A DNA stretch of 64,000 nt from Ailanthus altissimus (lineage: Eukaryota > Streptophyta > Magnoliopsida > Sapindales > Simaroubaceae): positions 13,516,001-13,580,000 of the forward strand of contig OX327702.1 of assembly GCA_946807835.1 (NCBI GenBank), given 5' to 3'. The notes beneath the pieces were generated by a model that saw nothing but the letters and a program-made list of their open reading frames with translations, was not told where the DNA came from and made no database searches. A program made the translations under genes and the position numbers. Below, piece by piece: positions 47,058 to 58,385 of this stretch (position 1 is its first letter; each line of letters starts with the position of its first letter).

Positions 47058-47674
47058 TTGTTGCCTATTTATCCCGATGTTTTGATAACACGAAGTTTAA
47101 GTTTGATCACCAAGGATGATTTTCGACAAAACGAATTAGATAGCTTGAAAGATATTTGGGAAAGTCTAAAGTCTGACAGTCTACTGAAGGAAGGGCTGAG
47201 GTCACTGCTGGACAAATCGCATACCTTATATACGTCCTGGTGCATACCATGATGCTGAAGGCAATGATGCATTTTTGGTACCCAGCTTACCAATGCTTCA
47301 CCTTTAGTTCTTTTGACATGACTCTTACGATCGAAGAGTATGCTGCCCTCTTGAACGTCCCTTTACCTTTACTCACTGAAGACAAAGTTTACTGGTATGA
47401 TCAGAAGGTCGTAGCCAAGAGACAGTTGTCAAAGCTGATGGACGTGCCTGCATCTGAAGTCTAAAGTCAAATGAAGGATAAAGAAGATGCTAGATGCATT
47501 CCCATCGACTACTTGGTCAAATTTATTCTTCAACATCAAGATGACGAGAAAGGTCTCGCAGTTCTTGCCTTATCCATCTATGGTATGGTAATGTTCCCGA
47601 AGCTCCTAGGGAAAAGGAAATTGATCAATTTCTTTCCAAAATGGAAAAGCGGGATGGGTTCGAAAGATAGCTGA
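47058..47674 (+). pseudogene. Broken plant-mobile-domain (PMD)-like ORF
   Basis: Open pieces at 47,058-47,252, 47,240-47,464 and 47,471-47,674. The first and second are joined by a frameshift near 47,235; the second and third share a frame with one TAA at 47,462-47,464. Motifs are MHFWYPAYQCFTFSSFDMTL, then TIEEYAALLNVP, KVYWYDQKVVAKR, CIPIDYLVKFILQHQ and LAVLALSIYGMVMFPK. This layout (a W-x-P-x-Y-x-CFTF, TIEEY, then ALAIYGLVIFPK-like core) is what I know from plant mobile domain proteins carried by transposons and by ORF1 of some gypsy elements. Function in hosts and elements is poorly known. Here it is broken and opposite in strand to the nearby gypsy protease. Confidence 0.65.
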
Positions 47675-50593
47675 TGCTTAGAAAAATGCCCGACGAGTTT
47701 TATGTGGACAATATCTTTATACTGTGACTTCAAGGTACTCTGTATGGTACGCAAAGAGGGGCAAAGGTTTGTTTCATCATATGGGTATCTCATTTCTTAG
47801 TTACAGAAAGCCTTTCTCAAGGAAGTAAGCTAAGAGCCACTCATCTGAGCCAGCGGATTCGAATTCTGTTGTGCCGGTGTGCAAAGCAAGCACGCTTAGA
47901 CTGCGATGTGTAATCTTTGGTCTGCCCTATCATTGCCCATTCATGGCTGACTCCGCTAGGAAAGAGGACTACTACTGGGATTATTCAACTACTAACTGAT
48001 AACCAGGGGACTACTCTTCTTTTCTTCCTCCACTACTAAATGGGAATTGAATAAGTGATCTAGAGAACTAAGACAGGCGCTTAGGTCGTTCGAAGGGATT
48101 CTTCGAGAAAAGGTAAGGGCTTTAATACAAGGCACTTTAGTTTCGTAGATCCTGGGACAAGAGATCCCATAGTGGCTTTCCCCTTTACAACATAAGACAC
48201 CCTGCCCAGCGTTCCTACCTCTCCAATAAGTGATCAAGAAAGTGATATCTTTTTAAAAGTGATGGTATCACTATGGTCCATCTAGGTTTGTAAAACTTAG
48301 TTCCTTCTCCCTAAGTTGCGAGAGAAGCAAAAGCATGGTCAGAGATAGGAGAATGGGTAGCATTTCAGGCATCGCTGAGCTAGAGCACGATGTGGACAGA
48401 TGCAGATGGAAGACATCACTTGCATCCCCTAAGTCACATAGTTCACAGAGTAAAAGGCACAGATTGCATCTCGTACAGATAGATAGATTTAACTAGCACA
48501 CTTTCTTAAACATAAGTGGGAGTATCACCCCAACCCTAATCTTTATGTTAGGTTCGACAAGAGCTTCCCAAAACTGACCTGCTGATTCAATGAGTCCTTT
48601 CTTAAGTGAAGGTTTTCTTTCATTACTAACTAAAAGAGAGGCTTTCTAGAATCAAGAATACTATTTGAATAAAAGAGAGAGGTTAACCTAGCATAGAGTA
48701 AATTCCTCTTTCATAAAAGAAAAGAATACACTTTAAAGATTGAGATTCGATTGTTGTTCGCATATAGGCGGTAGAAAGTAAAAGTCTTGGATCAATACGC
48801 GCCTTCTATTAGAGCAGTCCCGAGAATCTTTCCCGCTCAAGCGCAATGCCTGCCCAAATGACTTAAATGAAATCTCTTAAGAGAGTCAAAGCCAGGATTG
48901 GGGGTACCAAAAAAGCTAGGGTCCGCTCTTCTTATTACTCCTGTTCTCCTGTGCGTTAGCGAGGGACGAAAATACACTAATAAATCGAAAGAAGTTTCAT
49001 CAAGGCTCTACCCGATTAAAAACGAACTGGAATATTCCCTTTTATGAAAAATTGGATTTGTCTATGCCCAGAACCCTTTTAAGGGTGGTAGACAATACTT
49101 GACAACAACTCAATCTTAGATTTAGAGGAAAACCAACCACTTAAGACTCATAGACTAAAGCACTTATTTTGATATCTAGGAACAAGCATCGGAAAAGGAA
49201 TAACATCCGCTTGATGAGCCATCGGCTAGTGTACAAGCCCCAACTCTTTCATTGCCAAAGCAAACAGCTTCCCCTTGAAAGGGCGGTGCGGTCATTTACT
49301 CGCCTTTCAATTTGAGTTTTTTAATAAGTTCTAGCCAACTATTACTTATTCTAAATAGAAATCGGTTTTCATTTGTTAGGATCTCTCTTTCAAATGCCTT
49401 CGTTTTCGTTGGCACGTTATTTTCATAATCTATTTCTTGTTAGGGAAGGCTGATCCATCATTGCTTCTTAGCGAAGGAATGTGCCAATTGAGATTTCTAA
49501 AATTTACTTTCCTGACGGATCTAGGAGCTCTTAATTTCTTTCGAATTTCTTAGTCCGATCTAGTGTAATCATATCATTTATGTGGCTAGGCACCTTAGCC
49601 CTTTAAGGGACACTAAAGAAAACACATCAATAAGGAGCGAAAATAGGCTCTATATCATTGATGGCCTAAAAAATACGATTTTCATTGGCAATATAAAGGT
49701 TTTTTTAATAAGGCATTCCATAGCTTGAAGTTAAGTAAAAGCCTACGGTGTTCGATACGTCCTCTGGTTTGTCTTAATTAGCCTATAACATACCGTGCAA
49801 TACTATATTATATTATCCATAGCTTTTTTTCTTCTACAATGGTACGCGTTTTCCGGTCCCTGGAGAAAGCTAGCCGGATGGATGGTTTCACCAGGATAGC
49901 CGTAACCCTATTAAGAAAAGGGCAAGCATCCTTCTCTAAATAGATTAATTGAATAGCATGCCACCTAAGACCGAGCCTTTTGGGTATACCCGACAAACCA
50001 AAGAAAGCAAACCTACATGGGGGGTCTATGGCGGGGAAGAGAGTAAAGTCTGATCTACGAATGATTTAGGAGTGAAAAAAACTCGATTTAAAGTCGGAGC
50101 TAGCCTGGTAAATGATTCATACTCCTTACCTATTTAGCATTCAATAGTCTCTTTTGTCTATGATTTTTGGGTTAAGGACTTATGCTTAGGGAATCCCTTT
50201 TCTTTTATTCAATAGTAGGATCTTCAACCAAAAGCGCACTTTCTCTATCTTCTAGCTTTAGAGGCTACGACAGTGGAAGTAGAGGATATGCATATGCAAT
50301 TCATTTAAATCACACCTATTGTTGGCGTAACGAGGGCTAATCGATTCCTTCACAAAAAGAAAAAAAACAAAGGGAGAGAAGAGGATATGGTTAAAAAGGG
50401 AAGATAAAACAATTGCTCTTCCCTCCGACTGAGGAATCAAGAACCTTCGAAGCGCAAGGGCAGAGAAGATAAAGGCTATTCCTTTCAACGACATTCTTTT
50501 TACTTTCACCCTATTCTTGCTGGAGAATCCGCATCAATCTGGTCAGAGTAGCCCTTCCTCTGCCGTACCTTTGATCAGTTCTTCAGAAAGCAT
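47675..50593. other. Start of the mitochondrial-like spacer block
   Basis: From about 47.8 kb the sequence changes: GC content visibly rises, CTTTC/GAAAG-rich words appear, and the copia/gypsy LTR families of the left part vanish. I found no complete gene, tRNA or rRNA in 47,675-50,593. Open frames are short and without recognisable domains. Texture and the retroelement scraps farther right resemble plant mitochondrial intergenic DNA; this is recognition by style, not by alignment. Confidence 0.5.
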
Positions 50594-51037
50594 TCAGTAA
50601 AGAAAAGGGTGAGAATTGTAGCCTGAGCGGGTTGAGATCAGGAAAGAGAAAAGACCGAATATTTTGCAAACACCGAAAAAGCCGTATCTTGAAGGCGAAA
50701 TAAGGGGAAGAAAAAAGAAGACCATTATTAAAAGGGTGTCTTTTAAGTAGTGTAATATATGCTTGACAGCCTGAAGATGAGATGTGCAGGGACAATGCAT
50801 GAACTGACTAACTAGATTAACAGCATAGGCAATATTCGGCCGAGGCAGAGTAAGATATTGGAGACCACCAACAATACTATGATAAGATGAAGGAGCGGCA
50901 GCCACTCGGCCTTCGGGAAAATCTAAGCTGCTGCCCGTGAATCCGTCACTTGCTTTAATGAGTAGCTCTCTCTTTTCTCTTCTTTCATTCCTCATTGTCT
51001 TCTTATTAGGACTCCTTCGTTCTGGGCATAAGAGCAA
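50594..51037 (-). pseudogene. Copia RT C-terminal fragment of the type found in plant mitochondrial DNA
   Basis: The minus-strand frame of 147 residues contains SSYHSIVGGLQYLTLPRPNI, then AYAVNLVSQFMHCPCTSHLQ and AVKHILHYLKDTL. This is the end of a Ty1/copia RT (the S-IVG-LQYLT-TRPDI-YAVN-VSQFMH block). Fragments like this occur in angiosperm mitochondrial genomes, for example the Arabidopsis ORF AtMg00810. The copia block is preceded by about 50 unrelated residues (LLCPERRSPNKKTM onward) and followed by an unrelated hydrophobic tail. The catalytic YVDD and RNase H are absent. It is a different copia family from that of the left half. Confidence 0.75.
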
Positions 51038-51064
51038 CCAAGCTTGTAATCCCTTTTTTGGGGG

Positions 51065-51307
51065 CTAAGTCAGGTAAGCATGTAAGTCAGGTGTAGTTGC
51101 AAGAACGGCTTTCGCCTTAGCCGTTTCTTGGCTGAGGTCAAAGAAGTTAATCCTTTTTTGGTAAAAAGCAATGTAAACTTGCGAGGTAAGCGCATTCACG
51201 GCTCTCTTTAGCCAATCTTCAGAGGCATCGCCAGAATGACCAAAACGAATTCCTTTCCAAAATAAGGAGTTGAAGAGCATTGATGTGGGGAAGAAAATGC
51301 CTTCCAT
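51065..51307 (-). CDS. Unrecognised 80-residue open frame
   Basis: Minus strand, 27 bp upstream of the copia RT fragment and on the same strand. It has ordinary amino-acid composition without low complexity (starts MEGIFFPTSMLFNSLFWKG, contains HSGDASEDWLKRAVNALTSQ and ends DLHAYLT). I do not recognise a domain. It could be a scrap of a nuclear or mitochondrial gene or a chance frame. No promoter or splice signals can be assigned. Confidence 0.25.
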   Translation of the reverse strand: MEGIFFPTSMLFNSLFWKGIRFGHSGDASEDWLKRAVNALTSQVYIAFYQKRINFFDLSQETAKAKAVLATTPDLHAYLT

Positions 51308-54300
51308 TGTTTTTTTAAACTTACAGATAAAATCTCAAATATAACAAGTAAAGACCAATATAGGTATAAGAAGGACTACTAATAGTAAGGAGGCAAATGC
51401 TAGGAGTGCAAGGCACATAGTGGAGGCGAAAATTAATACATGTCGGTGTGGCTATTCATTCATTTCTTTTTTCATTCAATATCTATTTCCGTTCGAGCTA
51501 TCGTCGAATCTCGTTCATTCCACTTTCTTTTTTGAGCTGTCGAATCAAATATATCAAGATCATTTGGGCATTCATAGGGATATAAGCATATTGGTAAGTA
51601 AATCTTCCCTTAAATGAAAAGTCTCGCCAAACGGTCATCAGCTCGGCCGTTCGAGCGCTCATTTGTCTTCAATCTAATAGATCCGTTGAAAAGCTTACCC
51701 AACCACCTACCCTTTGAAAAGGGGATCTTCCTTAACTAGCTTATGCCAGAGGTTCTAAGGGAAAAAGGCTATAAAGTTAGAAAGGAGGGCCTAGCTTTTC
51801 AAAATAAAAAAGTGAACGAGTTGTCCCTCAGAGAGGAATGAGCTCTTTGTGTCGTTACTAGGTAAATCCATTCAAAGTCTGATCAGTCAAGCTTTACTTC
51901 GCTTAAAGGAACTGTTTGGACAGCTAAGAGAAACTTTCAACATCTAATCGATCTTTCTTCCCTCAAATACAACTTAGATTTTCCTTTTTCCTAATCAATG
52001 TTCTTCTCTCTAGTGGCTTTCTATTAGTGAAATTAGATCGAAAGTGGATCAAGAAAGCTTCGCCAAAATGTCCTCCTAGAGGCGGTCACCGGTTACCTAC
52101 GAGACTTCACTCTATTCACGAAAGAAGGATCCATACCAGATTCTGATACAGTATACGCATAGTCTGCGAAACCAGGACTAGTCACTGGCCAGCTACTACT
52201 CGGCATCCAGTCCAGCATTTCGAGCTGGAGAAGTTAACAGTACGAGTAGGCCAAGAGATTCATTACCTGTTGCAGAAACTAGGGTAAGTCTTGGCAACAA
52301 TTTTTTAGAGTCGTAAGAAAGATTTGCTGGTCTCTAAGGCCATCGTTCTCGTCTTGAATTACATTATGTGTACTGGTCTTTTTGCTTTTTATATGCTTTT
52401 CGCTTTTTTTTGGGACATAGGAGATATCGAATAAAAACCTTTGATAATCGAACCTATTCGCATCTGAAAAGTGGTACAGTCTGACCTTCCCCTTGCTTTC
52501 GGGTTAGGAATCTCACCGTACTTAAAATAAAATATCCCAGCCCGGGGTCTATCCTTTCTGGTAGGGTGAATGATTCTAGCTTTAGCATAAGGTTATGAAA
52601 TAAAATGGAATATCCTCTAAAGCAAACTTCTTCTTCTTTTGCTTTCACTGACTCTTCTGTTTTGCCCTTTATCTTACAATCTTCTAGCCTTTGAAACCTT
52701 GCTCTAGCTTCAAGGAATTCGTCTACAAGACAGGGCACCAGGGATTATAGGGTTATAGGCCAAGCTGAAAACAAGCAGTTCTTGTTCTCCTACAAAAAGG
52801 CAGCTTACTAGCCTCTTCCTCCTCTGAGAATTGAACTGAACCTGAGAATCTAGCGCTTAGCTTCCCTCATTATTTAGCTGATTCTAACTACATACTAGCG
52901 ACTATCCCAATCTTATCTTTACTTGGGACTTAAAATCTCGTGGGCTTGCTTACTCTTAGGCTGCTTCTTTTCATACCGCCAGGGTTAGGGTTTGCTTAAT
53001 TAAAACTCTTTGCTGGCATGGGATTACTATAACCTTTTTTCTCTTCCGAACCTGATAGATCTGATAAGAGCACCAGAAAGGTATATTCCTTGGCTTGAAG
53101 GGTAGACCAGATACTAACTCCTACTCCTATCACGAAGGGTAATTGACGCACTAGTTGTAAGGTTAGCAGGTTTGCATACATCACTGGGTCTCATTTCCTT
53201 ACTCGGTTACTCTCAAACCAACCTTGATCATAAGTAACGGGTTTTGCATAATCCGAATAACATCTGCATAAGCATAGGATTGAATCCTTGCTCCTGCTGG
53301 GCATTTAAAGTCTCACTTATTATCTAAGAAAATGAGCTCCTAGCATGAGTTTTGACCATTGAATGGGTCAACCATTACCATTAGGCTGGGATGAACCCAT
53401 CTTCCATGGCGATCCTAGCTAAAGGAAAGAAAGAGCACGCTAGTGAGGTTGCTCGCTCGGGAAGTACTTGACCAATTTCATTCCCTGTGCTTTCTCACTT
53501 GCATTTTTGACTTCTGCACTGGGACTTTTATAGGCTAGAGCCCCTTCTATACATTCCATAGCAACTGGCAGCCTTTCTTCAATTAAGTTCAGTTTTATTT
53601 TTATACTGCAATTCACCTTACTCGAGAGGAATCCTATTAAGTAAGCAAAAGGGCTTCTAATAAATAGAAAGATATACGACTTTACTTGGGCCCCCTGGAC
53701 GACATAAATCACTATTTTTTGCCTCTTAGTTTTAAAACAAATGGATCGACTCCCGGTAAACTATTATTAAAGAACTGCGTGCCAATATTTGAGCTCTAAA
53801 TGTTAAAATCTAAATTTCCTACCATAAGCCTAGGCCTTACTTGTTTAAGGGTTGGTTTCCTCCCCCCCAACCAACTCTTGGAGAACCAGAACGAGGTGGG
53901 GGAAGTAGCCTGAAAGCGAACCAAAGAAGAAAGTGCTCGCCCACTTTTTCTGATAGAGGAAAGAGCTTATTTCTCTTCTATAAGATCTAATAGAAAGAAA
54001 GACTGGTGCTGTATTCCTATTATAGTTATAAGAGGTCATCCACTTCTACTCTACTCCCTTTCGCCGGCTTCTTCTACTCTAACTATAACTATATTCGACT
54101 GGGAAAAGTAGTCAATGACAAGCTTTGTAGCTATTGGCCGACGTTCGTACTTCATTCATACTTGTGTTAAGCCAAATCTTTTTCGTGGATTTCTTACTAC
54201 TTTTAAGCTCAGTTTTCGCAAGCCCATGGGGCGAGTCTTCAACTCAAATCTTCACTCCAGCGGATAAGTGGCCAGCAACATTAGTCCTCAATCCCCGGTA

Positions 54301-57300
54301 AAAAAATAACATAATAATTTATTTAGGACCTACCCTCTGTCCCCAGGTCACTGCTTTCAAAATAAGTTCTTTGTTTTCCTCTTTCAACTAAAAAATACAG
54401 CAATATACGTCTACGATTTGGTTTTGAAACCTTGTAGTCCAAGACAAATAGAACTCTATCATATCATTGTCAATTTCGGTATTTTCCCCTTCCCCAAGTT
54501 CCAAAAGACTTCCTTCACTGCAAATCTTTCCTTTGGAATTGAGAAGAGGTGCCTTAGCCTTAACCCGATGGAGAGTGAAAGAGTTTATTCAGTATCCCAT
54601 CTGTCTAGTAGTTCAAGTAGAATCCAATACGAATCTGCGCATCTGAGAAAGCAAGTCTATTGACTTTTTTACTGTAGAGAGGTTAGCGCTAGCAAATGTT
54701 ATAAAGCTTGTTGGATGAGAGCAGATCTGGGATATATCTGTAATATGACTATTTCTAATGGGATAATTTTTATCTTTTTATCCAAGAATGGAGCTAGTAG
54801 TTGAATGAGATTCGTGTACTGATTGCTTGCCTTAGCTTCCTTCTAATGCCATGCCTTGAGTCCTAATCTCCTAATGCCGGTACTCCAACAGCTAAATGGC
54901 ATCGTTTCTTTCCTTAAGCCTTCTCGGATTCTTCCTCTCGGGTTGCTTCACTTAGAGTAGTGAATCCAGTGAAAGCAGAAGACTAAGAAGAAGGTACGGA
55001 AGCCAGGAAAATGACTTCATATGATAACGAGACCATTCACAGCAGAACAAGAAGAATCACAGTCGACTTAACTTGAGTTATCGAGTCAGTAGCTGCCTTT
55101 AGAGCTGGGATAAGTAGGGTAGCAGCTAAGATTAACTAAAAGGACTCTCCTCAACCTATACATAGAACTCCTAACTCTGGAGCTGATTGAATTGATTCTT
55201 TTTAACATTAACAGCTACCGACGCTTCTCCTCGCTCACTGAACTCCCCCAACCTAGTCTCAGGTCTGAGTCTCAGGTCAAGAGAGAAGAGCAATGGCATA
55301 CCTTAAGTCACTCGCTTCCATTGGGCGAACTTTCATCTATTCTCTTTCCTTCTTTCTACTTTTATGGTAAAATGAACCACTTTGCTTATCACAGTTAGTT
55401 CGATTTTCTTTGATCCTCATCTCATTCAGTCTTGATGGCAGCTAGTTTCTTGATTACGTCGTTCAGTTCAAAGAGTCATTCTGGCATCTGCTTTCAATGC
55501 TTGCTAGTAAATAGTGGTTGTCTCTTTGAAACCCTCTCGCCCTTACATACAACGTATTTGAGTGCTTTTTAGTAATACGATACATTGTGAATAGTCGATT
55601 CAACAAGAAGAATCAGAGCTTCTCCCTCTGATCACTTCGCTACTTTGAGAACAGCGAGAGTAGAATCCGAATCAGACTTTCAGATGTCACTTGCTTTCCT
55701 TTCTAACTAAAGAAATGCCCTTTCGCCTTCCACTCCTATTCCGCTTTTATAAAAAGATAATATCGCTTTGTCATTCAATTCTTCCTATTCTCCTGCTACA
55801 AATGCCAAAACAAAGACTAATTCAATCTAATGCGCCTACCCTGGGTCACGAGCTGCCTTAAGGCATGCCTTTACCCCTACTCCTAAGCCCTTACTCCACC
55901 ACGAACAGCGGAGTAAGCTCTCAGGTTTTTCTTTCTTCGGCATTCATTTATCTCAAAAGAATCTTGGGCTACGATTCTTGCGCCTACGGGTGAGAGAAGC
56001 AATCCTCCTTCTAGGTCGTCTAAGGCACTAAGATCTCTTTCTTTCATACCACCAGGAAGCCTAGCTACTTTCTTTATCGATGACTAAACTAAGACTAAGA
56101 AAAGAAAACTTTCGCTAGAAATTCTTTTTCACAGCTTCAGTAATAGCCTATCTTTTCTCTAGCCTGGAGCCGGCACTCCTAAAGTAGTTAACAAGCAGTT
56201 AACCAAATGTGGGATCTTTCCCAATATCCTCTATGCCTACTTCTCTTCCGAATCCAAGACTTGGTTAAAAATTTTAAGCAGTCAATCAAGCAACACTAAC
56301 CGCTATTCCATAGATAGCATAGAGCTCTTACACAGTGCCTAATAGGCTAGCTTCACTATAAAGGCTTTCTTTCCCTGTGGGAGAAGTTGAATCGGAATCT
56401 CTGTCACTTAAAGAACTCTCTTTCCTTCACCCCTTGAATCTATCTATTCCGGTTACAGAGTAAGGCAAGGTAGATGCCAGTTTGCTTAAGACTTGGAGTT
56501 CAAAGTGGCATAGATCTAATGAGCTATTCCTCGCATCTCCTCCTTTAATAAGGCAATTGCCCACTAATCCTCATCGCTGTTCTGAGCCCGATTTTCATAC
56601 TTCTTTCTTATAGAAATCCCGATCTGGGAAGAAAAACTATTCTTCTTAGCAGTTGATGAAGTGAATTGAATCACCCCCGGGTCCGAGAATACAAAGCAGA
56701 CTAAAACTCCTCCCTTCTAGTAGTAATTCTGACAACAGATGCGGATTATGTAGCAAATGCCACTGATGCGTAACACATTAAGTTAGACAGCTTTCATTGG
56801 CTATAATAGCTAATAGGCTAGCTTCCTTGCTTGTATCTCTTTGATTGCTTAGTATCTCCTCTTTGCCGCACTCTTTTGGTACAAAGGACTAGACTAATAA
56901 TTTTGTATATAAATCAAAGTTGTGTTTTTCTTCAAATTCAAAAAAGTAAGATAGTTGATCGAGAAACCTCCGCCCAAAGGCGCTTTCACGAAAAAGCTTA
57001 ACTAATAGAATAGGGCACCGTTGGCTAAGAACCATTTCTCACTTGTGATGTAAAGCCACATTTCAAAAATTCCAATACCATAAGCGGATTCCACTTCTAT
57101 TTATTATAGATTTTGCACCTTCAAAAGAGATCGAAGGGAAGGCATATTGAATTACAGAAATCGATTCATGTGTACTTTTTGCTGCTACAGGGTAAGAAAG
57201 ATAGAAACTAGTTCAAGACATTGTGGACGGGAAGAGTACGAAATATTCCAGGGACCGATCTATCTCATTAAAGGATTTTGTGGACAGAGCACAGACCTCA

Positions 57301-58136
57301 AACCGATCGATTAAACCAATTATTATAGAGTTTCCCGGGGAAGTATTGAATTAAAGTCATTCATGTGTGCCGATTTCCTTATGGTTGACTTAACATTTGG
57401 GATACTGGTTTCACCGTACTTAATAATCCATCCTTCATTATATGAAAATTTAAGTCTATTAGTTCATAGCAAAGCTCAACTGCTGGGGATAGACTAAATA
57501 GTTTTCGGGTGAACAGTATTCGTTCTTAAACCCCCTGTTTTGCCTACTGACCTTAACTTCTCTTTCTAGCCCTTCTATGCTTACCAACGCCTGCATTCCT
57601 TTGATTGCTTGTTGGACTCCTTCTACCATATTCCTTTGTCTTTGCACTTCAGTCCCGGATCGACTATAAGTCTTCTTTGCTATAGCTTGACTACGTGATC
57701 GACCTATAATAAGTCTTTTGTTTGCTGGCTTGAGTCCAGAACTACTTCTTTGCTAGCCTGAGTCCACGTGATTTATCTATCTCATTATAAGCGCAGAATC
57801 CCTACTTCTTGTTGCTAGCAAATGAGAAAAGACTACTTCTTGGACTGTGGCCGACACCAGAGAAGACTAATTAGAGAAAATGGTCATTAGGTCATGTTCT
57901 CCGCTTAAAGATTGGGCTTTTTGCAATGTTTTAGAAAGTCCCCAGTTTTCAGTTTTATTTACTAAAGTCAATAGGTAAGGGAAGAGGAAAAGACAAAAGT
58001 ATACTTTAAAGCGGACGTCAAAACGTAGGCTCCTGGGCCGGCTCTTTCAAGAGAGATCCTTTGAGTCAAGCCCTTCATGAATGGGGGTTAGGGCGGGGAA
58101 GAAAGTTCTTTCTAGAATTTAGGAGGTTGAGGGTAA
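51308..58136. other. Mitochondrial-like spacer without a recognisable gene
   Basis: About 6.8 kb of CT/GA-rich sequence with many short open frames (up to about 94 residues, 52,454-52,738 minus) that show no domain I know. I saw no tRNA cloverleaf, no rRNA and no exon of the usual mitochondrial nad, cox, atp, cob, rps or rpl genes. Around 57,650-57,800 a weak repeat CTTGAGTCCA(G/C).ACTACTTCTTTGCTAG occurs. Confidence 0.45.
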
Positions 58137-58385
58137 ACCTTTGAAGAGGAACCCTCAGCGTGTTGGGATGTCAGAGCTACGGAATGGACCGGAACTCCTG
58201 GTTGTAGTGAAAGCCCTGTCGCCTTCGAAGATGGAGCTGCAGCTAACTTTCAAAAGCTGCTGGAGTGGGAGAACTCTGTCCTTGCAATACTTCAAGATTG
58301 TCGGGATGAACCGTATCTTGCTTGCTGGGGCAAATTCGCTTGTAAGAAGATAGCAACATGTGTTGGGACTTTCTCAAAAGAATAA
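58137..58385 (+). CDS. Unrecognised open frame of 82 codons
   Basis: Open from the codon after a TAA at 58,134-58,136 to the TAA at 58,383-58,385, without a methionine start near the beginning. It has exon-like composition (CWDVRATEWTGTPGCSESPV, then NFQKLLEWENSVLAILQDCR and CWGKFACKKIATCVGTFSKE). A second frame over the same stretch is also open (58,141-58,353). I recognise neither. It could be an internal exon scrap of a transferred nuclear gene, or chance. Confidence 0.25.
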   Translation, partial: TFEEEPSACWDVRATEWTGTPGCSESPVAFEDGAAANFQKLLEWENSVLAILQDCRDEPYLACWGKFACKKIATCVGTFSKE

